NCBI GenBank assembly: GCA_003260075.1
Contig: QLIY01000007.1
Coordinates: forward strand, 1 to 64,000
Direction of reading: 5' to 3'
DNA from: Phallusia mammillata
Taxonomy: Eukaryota; Chordata; Ascidiacea; Phlebobranchia; Ascidiidae
Length of the DNA stretch: 64,000 bases
The position numbers and the translations under genes were made by a program. Positions 23,364 to 36,248 of this stretch are shown here, piece by piece (the stretch's first letter is position 1; each line of letters opens with the position of its first letter). The notes below the pieces were generated by a model. The model was given only the letters and a program-made list of their open reading frames with translations, was not told where the DNA came from and searched no databases.

Positions 23364-25410
23364 CAAAAACTGAGTGAAATCAATATGCGTCCCCTTCAGG
23401 GAAGGGGACCCATAATAAGAGCGCGTGTGTTTTTAGTGAAAGAGCTATGACAGGTTTGAGACGAACTTATGAGCAACAAGGCATTATAAATTCGGTCATA
23501 ATTGGGTTTTTTCGAGCCCTATAGCCAATTCTTGCATGACACTTTTAGATGAACTGAATTCCTTTTCGCAAAGGTTTGAAATCTAGGTGGAAATTTGCTG
23601 GCATTTGCAAATTAAAATTCGACCAAAAACATTGTTTGAAAGACACAAAAACATTTATTTCAATTAGCTAAATTGGTTCCGATTTGGAAGGCAAACACTA
23701 AAACAAAGAGCTTCTGTACACCCACTTATCTTTTCATGTTTACGGCGACATTTAAGATTGTGGTATTTAAACTAAGCAGATGTAAGATTGACTTTTAGTT
23801 TCGTCCACTTAAATCAGTTTCTGGGTGCGTGACGTAAGACTTACGGGAAGATATAGCGTCGTTGAAACAGGAGTAGCATATGCCGTTGTTGACGAAGGCA
23901 AGAAAGGTATTTTTGTGCCCACAGTCGAACTCAAGGAGTAGCCAAACACTCGAGGTTTAATCAAGGTTTTTGCTTAAATCTCAAGCGCAATAAACACTTC
24001 AAGAATAGAGTGCATTATTTTTTGGTTTATTTATACATTTTTTTGGTCAAAACCGTAATGATTGTGCTAACATCGTATTATACTTTTACAGAACAGTTTA
24101 AATAAATTTTGTTGCAAGGAACTTTTAGGCAGGTTATAGTGTGATCATGTGTTTTAGTTTCATAGTGCTACTGTAACAACAAACAAAACCGCTAATAATT
24201 TATTAGACATCAGCCTATTTGCTCTAAACAATAAATAGACGGGCGCTGCAAAGCGTTGATAAAAACAATTCAGTTTCGCTTTTGGATTTACCACAAAGCG
24301 TTGACAGCGCTATAAATAATGGGCATTGTGAAGCAGAAAGAGTATAACGGGAAACTTGAGCAGTGATAAACAATGAATGTAAGGCAGGCTTACGCTGTAG
24401 CTGGTAAAGTGTTTTACTTAGCATGACTAGTTAGTTGGCTAACTTCCGCTTTGAGTTACTGTATGTGCGTGGCTGCTGTGGATTGTAAACGTCTGAACAT
24501 GCAACCGTTGTTACTTGGTTTGTAACAGCGACCTGTTGTAACCGTCTTGCGCCTAACAGTAATTTAGATACAGATTTAAAGGCATACAGAGGCTGTAATG
24601 CTAAGACTGGTTCAATAGATATCCTAAGCGCAAACAAGCAACCTAAGACTCGGTAAAAAGTTGTCACTGTCTGATGGTCAAAAGTTCCATTATAGATACA
24701 GCTTTAGACAGTGACTAGAATTATTCGGCGGACAAGAGTACTTACGCATAGGGCTGGTAAAATAGATGTGGCAAGTGCGAATATGCAACCTTAAAACCGA
24801 TAACAAGTTCCTTTAATGTAGCAGAACTTTGGGTTGACATACTTTTAACAAGGTTGCTGCGATTGTACACCTTTGTTTAATGAGGTAGATAGACACTTAC
24901 GAGACTAGTACAGTTTTTATGATTTGTAAACACCATGTGTTAACACTGTAGCCTTAACATCAATGTTGTACTCAACGACAAAAAGCAAGATTGTATAATA
25001 GCTTACGATATTGTATCAGCTGAACAGAGGCTACAAAAGCGATATAAATAACAGCCTCATCTTAATTCGTATTGATGTTTAATACTACCATGATGGTAAA
25101 AGCCAATCTGTTCTTGGGTTTAAACTAAAATACGATTATAATACGGCAAGTCATGTGAAAAAAATTGCGCTGAAAATGCTACAATTAAAGATCTACTGAG
25201 GAAAACATTGGAAATAAAACGGATATGGTTGTCAACTGTTTGTCGGATTTTAATTTAGCCCACGAAATTCCTTATTTTAAATAAACATAGCATATGTGTA
25301 TTGGGCATTGGTGGACCGGACGTATGGGCAGATCCACAAATGTTTGAAGAGGTTATACCGGTTTGGTAGACACCGGACCTAAACGAGGCGTAACTTCAGT
25401 TAACAGCCGT

Positions 25411-25614
25411 CATACGTGACAAACAACACAAAGGTTCAATTGACAGAAAACAAATTCCACATTTAGACAGCCTGTTTGTGGAGTTATACAGTTTTAATTG
25501 AAAGGGGGGGGGGGCTAAGCAGTTATACGTGACAAACAACACAAAGGTTCAATTGACAGAAAAAAAAATCCACATTTAGACAGCCTGTTTGTGGAGTTAT
25601 ACAGTTTTAATTGA
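25411..25614. repeat. Duplicated segment around a G run
   Basis: 25411-25503 and 25523-25614 are near identical, separated by eleven G (25504-25514). This is the first junction written with G instead of C. Confidence 0.85.
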
Positions 25615-25705
25615 AATCTAAGCATGTATAAATATTCACAGAGATCACAAGTAGGGTGAAAAACGTTGGCTTAAAAAGCAGTGACTGAACACAAGGCAAT
25701 CTACA

Positions 25706-28700
25706 ATGACTGAATGGAATGGCACCCGAGGAAGGTCTAGAACGGTGGCGGGATCGACGTTTGAAAGCAGCTATGATGATCACGAATACAACATGAGGCA
25801 ACAAATGTGAGTTGTGTAAGACGGGTGTGGTTGAAAACATTTCGGTTTCGAATCGTAGATTAAGTATGCTTTAAGTTTTGACGTGGACATATGAATGCGA
25901 AACACTGAACCAATTCACTTTTGGTTATATATTTAGAACGAGTAACACTAGGCGAATGAACTTTAAAACTAATTTTAACTGGCTTTGTTTAGAAAAGCCA
26001 TTGTTGCAAGCCTTTATAATGTTAATTTGGGGATTGCTCGGTAAAGAAATAATTTCCCTCCATGTGGTACAACAACTATAAATAAGAGGTGAACATTACC
26101 CAAACGATGATACGTTAAAATACATCACACAAATGTCAAACCAGCTTGAACTTGTCCGTATTGCTTTTACAGCCCCAACTTAAAGTTACTAGGTAGTTTG
26201 GAAAACAGTATTACCACAAAAGAATAAAAATAGTCACCATCACGCAAGTAATTCTGGAAACATGTCCCTATACAAAAGATCACATTATTAAATTCAACAC
26301 CAATTCAGACTTCAAAAGACTTGAAAACTATAAAAGGTTTCGAAACGTTTAACCATGGATAAAGTTCTTCACTTCCCGCAACAACCTTTGTTAGTCGAGA
26401 ATTTGTCGAACCAATTTGCATTACACTTAATTAATCACAACCTTTAGACAACAATGGCTGTAGAGTAGGCAAATTCCTTATTACACGTGATTTGAGATCA
26501 CGCGATAGCGACTGAGGTTGAGGATCCAGAAGTGACGTTGGTATACGGGTTTCTGGCTTGTTGCTGTCGTGCATGAAAATGTCTACAAGAGACGTATACA
26601 GGGCATACAAACCAACACACAAGTCTAGTCTACACATTGGGTTGTGCAAACTGGTAGCGTACAAATGGAGCCCTAATCTTTAATCGGTATCCAATGATTT
26701 ATACTAAAGTGTGCCATGACTGCTGCATGAACGTTTTAGGACTGATCCCAGTAAATAATATATGTTCGTCTCAGCTATTTCAAAGAATTTATATTTCAGT
26801 TGCGATCCTACCGAAATGTTTTGATCTTTGAAGATTCCTGCTTCGGTATTTGTTTGAAGATATCGTTCCAGCATTTATTTTACTGTTAGTTGCGTCCCTA
26901 CGACAAATTTTATGCCCTGTTTTTGTCATACACAGTTGGGTAATAGATAAAAAAAAAACATCCACTTCTCATGTACTAAATCGTTGGCCTGTCAGTAATA
27001 ACCTATTCTATACCATTGTCAATCTTCTCAATAACAGGGTAAATGCAAATATGACTTCTCGATTTTTTTCATGATTTTATACAATAGGTGGACGCCTACT
27101 ACATCTAATGGCCCAGAACTACCTCCAAGAAGGCCGCCCCCATCCCAAGTAAGCTATACACGGAAATTTCTTTGTAATTAATCTGATAGTTAGCAGGCTT
27201 CCTTATACCAGTACTGAGCCAAAAATAGATATTGCAAAGGAGAAACTAGAACTAAGTGTAACTTATAGCATCGCTGGGAAAGTGTATTGGAAACCTCAAG
27301 ATTCGCCTTAAAAAACTAAACGTAGTATTACTAGTACAGCAGTTTGCTTTATTTTCTTCAGTACACTTGAGTAAAATCAAGTTACGAACAGTAAAACGTT
27401 TATTAACTACACAGTCTACCATGTAAGCAGTGATGGGATTCAAATTTTTTATCACCCGGTTCTATCACAAAAGTCATATTTTTCAGTCGGCTCTGTTACA
27501 AAAGTCCATTAATAGAAACCAGTAATGCTTACCGGTTCGCTGGTCTCATAAAATTTTGTGAGACGGTTCTATAGAACTGGTGCGAACCGGCTGAATCCCA
27601 CCACTGCATGTAAGCATTGCTAATGCAAACTGTATACAATATAGTAATGATACATAAGGTGAATGAACACACAATGTGTAGTTTGTAGCTACTAGACATA
27701 TTGTTTGTTTTCATTAGCATGGCGTATTATCCAAAACATCGTCACTGAGTGGATATGGCAACGACTATTATGTTGACGACGACGGTATGTAAACATATAT
27801 ATTTGTTATACAGCACTTAATTGTAACCACGATTTAAGTCAAAATGCAACACCGATGTAAATACGTTTGGTACTTTTTTTCAAGCAACAAATAACGTGTA
27901 ACGTGGAATAATGTCTTATCCCAAAAATGAAAGTATTGTTGTCTTACATAGACTTTATGACAGAGGCAAAATAAGTCTCAAAGTCTAAAGGACAAATGAT
28001 GTTTTTGTGAAAATAATTCTACCGACATAATGTTCAGTATAGTTTTTGTGGACATAACAGCGACCTTAGTGGTTCTATTTGAAGTACGAGTGGTATATGA
28101 CTTTGTTACACTGGTCGTTAGCACACGTTCATCTTAGCTGACAAAAACACCTTGTTTCAGAACTTTACATCTCAACTAACGATATTGACTCATTCCCGAC
28201 GAGACCAGCACCACGACCAGTTCGACATCGGCCAGCAACTATGAACGAATCCAGCAGACTCAGGCCTCAACCACTGCCACGTAGTAACAACAACGAAACA
28301 TTTCAAAACATGTACTCGCCTCTACCGAAAGCAGCAGCCCCTCAAATCCAGCAACCTCCACAGACTGACTTCTACACAGCTGTGAATAAGACCACAAGGC
28401 AAGGTGCATCGGCACCTAGACCCGTGTCACCCAGGCTCAGCTCTCCATCGTACAGTCCTGATATTATGACAGACAACAGAGTTTTAGATTTTGGAGGCAG
28501 GACAACGACAAGCCCGGGTGAAGGTCGGTCACCCACTTCGTCACCTGTGCGGTTCATCAACCACAGACAACTAAGTAAGTGAAGGGTTTAAATGCTGCAG
28601 CAGTCTGACTATATGACCGACTGCGACTATATGCTGGGAATACAGATTTATGTTAAATAAATGTAAGGGATTTGTTGGATGTTTGACTTTTAAAACTTAT

Positions 28701-29047
28701 CACAGACACAAACAGTTAAGTAGGAGAAGGAAACGTACAGCCAAAAATGCAATACCATTTTGTTTTGAAAATTGCTTGAAAATACTTTCTGCCCAGAAAA
28801 AGTTTTTTGTACGTAATGTACGTAGGCGCCCGGTTGCTAGTGCAACAACAATGCATGTCATTTGTACCGTTATCGTTGTAATTTCATTGGCAGGTGAGTT
28901 TCATGTTGGCCTTGTTATCTTTATTTACTTAAAATGTGTCGGGAAAAAGCATATCTTTAGTGATTACTAAAAACGAAACGGTTACTAAAAATGCGAAACA
29001 CAAATACTTTAAACCGATATTTTTCTTCAAGGTGAAACCGTCAGCAA

Positions 29048-29121
<74 letters not shown>

Positions 29122-30221
29122 CGACACTGCCATATATGGTATGGCCCACGGGGGAACCCCCAACCTCACCATGAACTTGATAAAAATTCAATCGAAATTA
29201 TTGAAATTGTACCAGAAGATTGAGGAATCGGGCGATGCCGCTCAGGTTTACGAGCTAAAGATGCATCTCAAGTGAGTCCTACAAAAGTGTTTATCGTTTC
29301 CTATTCATACCATGTTTGGTGCAAAGCATATAATTTAGAATTAGGAAAATCGGAAATATAGTTTTAGCGGAAACAAGGAAAAACAAAATGTACTTTTTGC
29401 GGAAAAGAACTGAAAAATATTCAAAAAACTACGCGCTCAAAATTGAATTACATTTTTTAACACACAATCTATAACTTTATTAAACAGGACGTTGAAACGT
29501 CGATTAAAACAATACATTTGCCAGAAGCATTTAGAGTTTATTTAACTTACATTATTTAAAAACATCACAAAAAAAGCAGAGGGTAATGTCACAGTACACC
29601 AGGCCCATTGAAGGCGTCATACCAAATCAGCCGGTCACCTACTCAGTTATGCGTTTATGTTCATCTTAATTAGAGTGATAATTTACAACAAGGCAATTTT
29701 AACATGACAAAATCACATACGTATTGCTTAAGATGTTCAATAAAACTGACGTTGCGATCAACTCATCTTTTTAGACTTCCAGAGCATGCGAGCGTTACAG
29801 CAGTTCACAAAGAAATTCACAAATCCCTGGCACCGCCAAGCTTCGCCAGGGAGTTTGCCGAAGAAGAAAAGGAAGAGCCAAACATCTTTGTGGTGGACTT
29901 CATAGACTTTGGAGACAAATACAAACTAAGACAACAGTTGATCAATATGTTTGCCAAACCCGGACCACGTAAGATTAACCACAGAATATAAGTTACTGAT
30001 CAAAAATAGCAATAACATCACAGAAAGCACAAATTTATAAACATGCTACTCCAACCCGTTTTTTTTTGGGGGGGGGGTAGCTTCGCCAGGGAGTTTGCCG
30101 AAGAAGAAAAAGAAGAGCCCAACATCTTCGTGGTGGACTTCATAGACTTTGGAGACAAATATAAACTAAGACAGCAGTTGATCAATATGTTTGCCAAACC
30201 CGGACCACGTAAGATTAACCA

Positions 30222-30294
<73 letters not shown>

Positions 30295-33200
30295 CCGTTA
30301 TTTTAAAAACAGAAACAGATTGGCACACAGACATCATCAAATTAAGGCCACATAGTACAAAGTAACAGCAATCATGCAAGCCCCAATGCTCGTTTGGCAA
30401 TGCTGACACAAAGAAACATTATAATATAAGTTACTGATTAAAAAACAGAAATTGCATCAGAGGAAACAATGGGCTATAAATAACCAAACTGCAATTTCAA
30501 GCAACTGACTGGGGGGGGGGGGGCAATATAAGTTACTGATTAAAAAACAGAAATTGCATCAGAGGAAACGGTTACCAACTGCTGCACAATGGGCTATAAA
30601 TAACCAAACTGCAATTTCAAGCAACTGACTGGGACAAAAATAACCAAAAGTTCTCTTGAGATTGTGTTCAATTATATAAGTCACGAACCGGTGTAGAACC
30701 GCGCACCAGGTCATGTGTTAAATAACTCATGATGATGTTGCAGACTGTGAGGGGAATTAGTTTCCTAAATCAGAAAAATTCCCACCAACTTTAAACATTG
30801 AATTGCGTGACAAAGAAGTACCAAAGCACCTGCTGCATACGACAGCCTTTATGTACAATTAAGCAATTGGGCATTAAAACAACATGTTTTAATGCCGAAA
30901 CCAACCCTGTTTAGAATTTGCAAAATAGTTTTTGATAGATTGGTTTGCCCTATACCGCGAGGATAGTCTGTAACGTTGCGTGGAAAAATTCCAACGTGCA
31001 ATAACGAAGCGATATAGTCACTGCTCTTTACCACAGAATTAACTAATACTGCACAACACTGTTAAACCGAAATAACTTTAAAATAGTAGATCGAAACACA
31101 CTTGTGCACTTAAAAAACTACCTAATTCATTTTAACTGTGTGAAAAAACATTGAATTGGAAATCGTAATGACACATTTAACAGAATCGATTTTGTCACAG
31201 CGTCAGTATCATATCAAAAAGTGGATGCAAAAATGGACGCCACAATCACTGAGTTTTGTCAACGAACTGAAGACCTAAAGTTGCACCGGAACGAAACGAT
31301 ACAAAGTCCAGCTCATGCCCGAGGAATAATGAAAGGTAATATTAGCTCAGTCTAAATATGTTACTGGTCTGCATTTACTGATATTCACCTTTACTAATAT
31401 AGTGTTTCAGTATTTAAATACAGTAAGCTTGGTTAAGTCGGATCTTCGCCTATTTCGGACAAAATTTGAGGTATAACTGATTTGTAATGTGGTAAGGCTT
31501 TAACTAATGGACATCGGTAAATCCGGATCTTCGCTTAATCCGGACAATGTTTTTGGTTCAAACGGGTCTGGTTTAAACGAGGATTACTGTAGGATAAAAC
31601 TACAGAGCTAACTGGGCAATAAACCATCGTTATTAAGTAATAATGCAAGTTCAACATGCAATTTCCTTTTCTTCGTCACCCAATATGCATAGGTATTTCT
31701 GACGCTGAGGTACTGGTGAAAACCTTACGTGACAATGAACTGTGGATACGATGGGGAACTGCGAGTTTTCTACCACCACTGGCGCACCTCTATATGCACA
31801 AGCACCCCCCTTATTACGAAGTATGTATTTCCTGTTGAAGTCTATGTGTATACGAAACTGCTTTTCCTTTCACATTGCATCAGTGCTAGCTTATATATTG
31901 GATATTCAGGGGTTGGCAACTAGTGCTTCAACCTCTTAAGGCAGGAGTTCTTAACTAGTGGTTCATGATGACTTTTTAGGTGGCGAACTAAAATTGGTTG
32001 TAAAATGAAAAGAGTCGAAATTTAAAACAAATACAAGTTAGTTGTTTAAACACAAAATTGTTAGAACCACTGCTCCAAAGGGTGTGATGTCTGTCTTCAA
32101 AGGAGCAAGGATGCTTAACCACCACGATTAGGGTGTAATAATTACTTTGTTAGACTTAAGTAACAACGTCCGAGTAGTTGGCAATTAAAAAGTGGTGTCC
32201 TTAAGAAAAAAATACATCTAAGGTGCATCTAAAAAGGTTATGTAATTGGATGACATCAAGTCGTTTTGAACGGCAGCTTTCAAACACATGAATAGCCACA
32301 AACGTAAGTGTATTTAAAGAAATGTAACTGGGTTTTTGAATACACTAAGCAGGGGCCGGTGATTTTAAACAAACCCAAATGTACATGAAAAGATACATTT
32401 TGGACAAAAAATCCAGCAACACTTTTACAACATAAACAGGGTTGTTGTGTTAAAAAAAGACTGGTCTGGTTTAGGTGCGACCATGTCTGCATGTTTAACC
32501 CTTCTTGATGACCCCTGTGTGTTAGATAGTTCCTAATTTATGGAAGGGCAAGGGGTAGCAAAGCTATGTACAAAATACCCTAGTCATTCATTCACTGACG
32601 AAGCCAATTATGACTCATCACTTTTACCAATAACAAAAGCAAGTAATCGTAAGAATCCCTGTTTGACGTCACAGGTACGTAAAGCGGTGACGATATCGTG
32701 TGTTGCGGAGAGACGTAATTGCACCCCTGACATGTTCAGAACTGTCAGCGACCCACAAAGTTTGTGCCCTCCCATCTACGGTCGACTGAAATCTGGCAAC
32801 TCGAGCGACATCCGGTGGCAGGTATTAACAAACTTAGTTGTTTGTAAACTTAAATGTTTAGTAAGCAGAGAATATAGTTTGTATGTCTTAGGTACACATG
32901 GCACTCGAAAAGTAGCTTACTGAGCACAAAATTGCCCTTTATGTTGTTTGACAAACATTATTGCACTGACGATGACAACAGTTTGGACAAAACCTTTGAA
33001 AAATAAAATGAATACGTTTTTTGCAACGTCAACGGCAATTTAGTTCTCAGGAGACGCGATGTAATGATTATTTAGAGTCATCTATTAGACTTAAAGTGCG
33101 TTTTTAAATTACCAATTGGTCTAACCTAAAGTCCGAAGATAAGAGCACATTTTTTACCGCTTTAATAGTTTATTTACGTGTTATTTTTTCGCTGATTTAA

Positions 33201-35359
33201 ACTTGTTTCTGTAAGTATATCATAGGCGTAAAACCAGAAATAGTAGCTGAAACACTTTATTCCTTCGTAGGTAACCGAATATAACGAAACAAATGGAAAG
33301 TTTGAAACTCGGGAATGCCAACTACCATCGTGGCTATCAAAAGATGCAGCCGCCTGGAACGTTCTGCATTCATCAAACAGGCAAGTAAACTGGAAAGCAA
33401 CTACAAAGAGAAACCATTACCACCATAAGATAGGCATGCTCTAAAATGGAAACACAAAAAGTTTTCAAGTTGGTATTTTTCCCCGTAAAAGAATTCTGCC
33501 TCAACCCTTAAACACGGCCAACTAGCATACAATTACGACATTTGAAAATGTTTTCAACCGTACCACACCTTTAGAAAGTTGGGAAGTGGGTGTTAAATCT
33601 CGTGTAACAATCGGGATAGTTGCAAATATTGAGTGAGATGACACAATAGCACCATCTAACGGTTACAAACATTTTGGCCACCATACTGTGTTTCTACATT
33701 AAAGTTGAGTTGGGTTGAGTTTATTTCGTTTCGTGAAACAAGTCGTAGCGGCACAATTAAGAAAAAACAATAACCAAGTCGGAAACAGTTGCGCACCGCT
33801 GGGACTTTATTAAAGAGCGAAAATGCAAAGGGCACAAATGAGGGCTCAGTGTTAAACGCGCTGTAGCTACATCTTTACTAAAAAGCGTAATATGACTAGG
33901 ACCCAAATTCGTTAGGGAGGTTGGCGTACATTATAGAGACTGGGGAGAAACATCGGCGAAACCAGTTAAGATGAAATGCAGACTAACCAGCCGTATAAAA
34001 AAGTGGAGTTGGACAAAAATAACAGTTATAGCTCTTGGCATCAGAAACTGATAGTTAAAATGTGTTTTGTTATTGCAGAAGTCAGTCCGAGAAGGGAAAC
34101 CACCCGTATTCCCTTTACAGTGTTTACCTTGTCATTATCAAAGACTTTACACTGGAACAAGATTCCGACGCAAGAGGAACGGAAAAAGATTCGTGGGCAA
34201 CGCCGTGTAAATATCAAGTAGGTCGCGTTTCACACTTAAATTGGTAAAGAAGTGTTTGTGTGAACAAATGAACAGAGCATGGTAGTTTCATAAAGCCATG
34301 GTCAAACGTAATGATAAATGGAGAAACATGCGGAAAGCATGTTAAATGTCTAGCAGAGGCGAGTATTTTGTACAGCTTTTACACTGGCTACACCAAAACC
34401 TTATAGTATAAAGGAGCATATTGCGGGGAATAGTAAAGACTTTTGATAAGTTATGTTTCCACAACATGTGTCTTTCCAGCCGTTTCTACCCAACCTTTAT
34501 GCAGAAATTTGAAATAAATATCCCTTTGTAAATCTGTAACCAATGTTTTCCAGGTAAACACAAAAATCTTTGAACAACTCGCTTTGACACATGTAAAATT
34601 GCCCCTTTTACTTTTTTTGTTTTACCTCATCTTATTGCACCACTTGTATCTTTTTGCAGTATTATGTGGATTCATCAAGCACTGGTGTTCTGTATCGCTT
34701 TACACGCGTTAAAAACAGTCATTGTGAGCGGGTGTATAAAGTGTTACAAGAGGCACCATCTTTACGTCATTTCCGTTGCTACGAAGGGTGTGACCTTATT
34801 GAGGTGAGAAAAATATCTAGGAACAGCAGAAAGTTGTGCAAAAAAACTTTATTTTGTGTAAATCAACTTGGGATTTTCCCTGAATGAAAAAAGGACTCTA
34901 TACAACACAAAAATGTAAATTAAAAGCAGAAAATCCTATCAACTGAGAAAAGGGGCATGGGATAAGAAAATCCATAAAACCCACAAACTTCAACACAATT
35001 TCTAGTAGCCTTATACCCCTAAAGTAAATCTGCTTAAAAATAAAATCGCATTAGAAACTGAAACCTAGTAATACAACACAAAAAACACTAACAAACAAGT
35101 CTGACAAAACATGTACACATTTGTTTTTCAGGCCTGCCTTGCATTTTCATGGCTTCGAAGACAACCACGTGCAGTTTTTGTCCTCAACTCTTTTCTGGCA
35201 CCCAGCATGTCAAGTCTGTCACTTGAGCGCAAAAAACCTTTCCATGACAAAATGTTAGCCCTACAAGGACACCTTAGCGAGGGACGCAAACTTGGACCTT
35301 TGTTTGATATGAGATATGGAATGTGTGGCACAACCACTATTACTGAAGACATTGAGTGA
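25706..35359 (+). CDS. Unrecognised 13-exon protein of about 680 residues
   Basis: Exons: 25706-25806, 27088-27148, 27718-27784, 28161-28574, 29032-29271, 29775-29968, 31201-31335, 31693-31820, 32675-32821, 33271-33380, 34079-34217, 34660-34803, 35132-35359 (stop). All phases join; intron 10 is GC-AG. Residues 1 to about 220 are disordered, rich in Pro, Ser, Arg and Asn (PPRRPPPSQ; SPRLSSPSYSP; PTSSPVRF). The remainder looks folded and globular, without signal peptide or membrane span: a helical part (LIKIQSKLLKLYQKIEE), then FVVDFIDFGDKYKLRQQLIN, LWIRWGTASFLPPLAHLYMH, a Cys-bearing stretch (ISCVAERRNCTPDMF, DPQSLCPPIYGRL), HPYSLYSVYLVIIKDF, and the terminal region LIEACLAFSWLRRQPRAVFV. The start is the first ATG in phase with all later exons. 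Exon 5 contains an assembly G run (29049-29121) that breaks the frame. Exon 6 is partly repeated at 30079-30222. I do not recognise the family and assign no function; it is probably cytoplasmic or nuclear. Confidence 0.8.
27428..27606. mobile_element. hAT-type MITE with perfect 8-bp target duplication
   Basis: Ends are CAGTGATGGGATTCA and TGAATCCCACCACTG. The octamer CATGTAAG flanks it on both sides (27420-27427 and 27607-27614). The interior carries ACCGGTT / AACCGG motifs shared with the relative at 53481-53660. It lies in intron 2 of the unrecognised gene. Confidence 0.9.
29049..29121. other. 73-base G run inside a coding exon (assembly artefact)
   Basis: The run lies inside exon 5 of the unrecognised gene. 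Left of it the frame reads ETVSN; right of it the frame that joins the next exon reads DTAIYGMAHGG. The 74 bases between the two codons are not a multiple of three, so as written the gene is frameshifted. A short Gly codon string, or nothing, is expected in the real genome. Confidence 0.8.
29600..29660. repeat. SINE-like remnant
   Basis: Contains CCAGGCCCATTGAAGGCGTC and ATACCAAATCAGCCGGTC, the same tail phrases as the elements near 21250, 40370 and 45620. Confidence 0.55.
29839..30292. repeat. Coding exon 6 partly repeated between two G runs
   Basis: 29839-29983 (most of exon 6 plus its donor) recurs at 30079-30222, differing by a few mostly synonymous-looking changes. The second copy is enclosed by a ten-base G run (30068-30077) and a 70-base G run (30223-30292). 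It has no acceptor of its own, so it is an allelic contig fragment and not a duplicated exon. Confidence 0.8.
30421..30632. repeat. Duplicated segment around a G run
   Basis: 30421-30510 and 30525-30632 match, with thirteen G at 30511-30523. Copy 2 has an extra short piece (GGTTACCAACTGCTGCAC). Confidence 0.85.
31421..31589. mobile_element. pogo/Tigger-type MITE
   Basis: The left end CAGTAAGCTTGGTTAA and the complement of the right end (CAGTAATCCTCGTTTAA) agree imperfectly, and a TA dinucleotide flanks each side. Internal TCGGATCTTCGCC and TCCGGATCTTCGC phrases are typical of pogo-like ends. It lies in intron 7 of the unrecognised gene. Confidence 0.65.
31945..32080. repeat. Decayed hAT-like remnant
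   Basis: Weak inverted ends (CAGGAGTTCTTAACTAGTGG on the left, TTGTTAGAACCACTG on the right) with no clear target duplication. Confidence 0.4.
33381..34078 (+). other. GC-AG intron in the unrecognised gene
   Basis: The donor reads ACAG|GCAAGT, the consensus for the rare GC donor class, and the acceptor is TTATTGCAG. Using it joins the exons in the frame that continues with HPYSLYSVYLVIIKDF. The alternative GT donor four bases on gives a frame that meets a stop inside the next exon. Confidence 0.75.
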
Positions 35360-35887
35360 CATGACAGCTACCATAGATAGTTGTAATATAGAACTTTTAA
35401 GTTGAAGTACTCAAAAACTGACAAGAATGTCACAAGCCTTTTTTAAACCATAGTTATTAAGAAGTTTCAGTAACTAACAAACAAACAATCTGTCAAATTT
35501 GAACTGACACACAAGGAAACTATCCCAGACACATACACCAAAAACTGTTTGAGGAAAAACCATCACAATTGCCAACTGGTTAAATCTTGAATGAGGATAA
35601 AAACTCCAACAAAATAATTAAGCAGATTGCCTTTTTAGCTATGACACACACACAAAGAAAACTCGTTCCACCAGAAATGAAAAAGTTTTCCAAGAGCCAA
35701 GTAATTGTGCAATAGATTTTTGTCGCTTTTTTATACATTTACGCAATTGCTATGTGAACATTTTTTGATTTTCTAAGATAAAATTTAAGATTTACTGTTT
35801 ACATATGAAGGCAGTGTTAAAAACATTTTGTCTTGCTCATTGTGTGATTGTTTTTCTTTTTGTTGTGCTTTTCCAAATATGATGTCT

Positions 35888-35923
35888 ATTAAACATGTTT
35901 CAAAGTGAAAAGAAGTCAATAAA
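35888..35923 (+). terminator. Polyadenylation signals of the unrecognised gene
   Basis: ATTAAA at 35888-35893 and AATAAA at 35918-35923, about 530-565 bases after the stop codon. The region 35360-35887 is AT-rich and has no further exon, consistent with 3'UTR. Confidence 0.6.
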
Positions 35924-36248
35924 CTTAGGTTTTCTCAAACCATTCACAGACATTTTAAGGATGTTAAAAATAGTACAAAATCTGGTTTAGAAGATGTTAA
36001 CTTCTCTAGTGTCTGTTTGAAGATGAAACATATGTAATGTAGCCAAAAATATACACAATACAGAACTTCACTATTTAATCTGCCATGTTATAAAAAAAAT
36101 CTCAAAACCAACACCTAAGACTAAGTAATCTTATACTAAATAAAAAAAACACTTCACAGTGACACAACAGTTTGTAGATATTTCAGAATAATAAACTGAC
36201 AAACCAGTTTATGTAATCAAAACATGATACAAACTCTATTCCACATAC

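Larger units (their letters stand above)
21638..25705. other. Intergenic region between FILIP1 and the second plus-strand gene
   Basis: No exon supported. It holds assembly duplications (22046-22225; 25411-25614), two single-N gaps (22939, 23335), a poly-A run of about 23 bases at 23312-23334 next to an N, and a dispersed repeat with GGGTCCC ends (about 22770-23415) related to the one near 51780. The promoter of the next gene should be here but I could not localise it. Confidence 0.5.

Noticed and set aside
28650-28970. A membrane-spanning exon (MHVICTVIVVISLAG) within the unrecognised gene
   Set aside because: Its acceptor does not match the phase left by exon 4; joining it gives an immediate stop, whereas exon 4 to the 29032 exon is in phase.
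30215-30409. A proline-rich or glycine-rich protein spanning the 70-base G run
   Set aside because: The repetitive residues come only from the homopolymer, which is an assembly filler. The same holds for the frames over 29049-29121 and 50731-50775.
35128-35352. A minus-strand frame considered as a downstream CMSS1 exon
   Set aside because: It is the reverse shadow of the last exon of the plus-strand gene, whose own frame has clear splice sites and stop.
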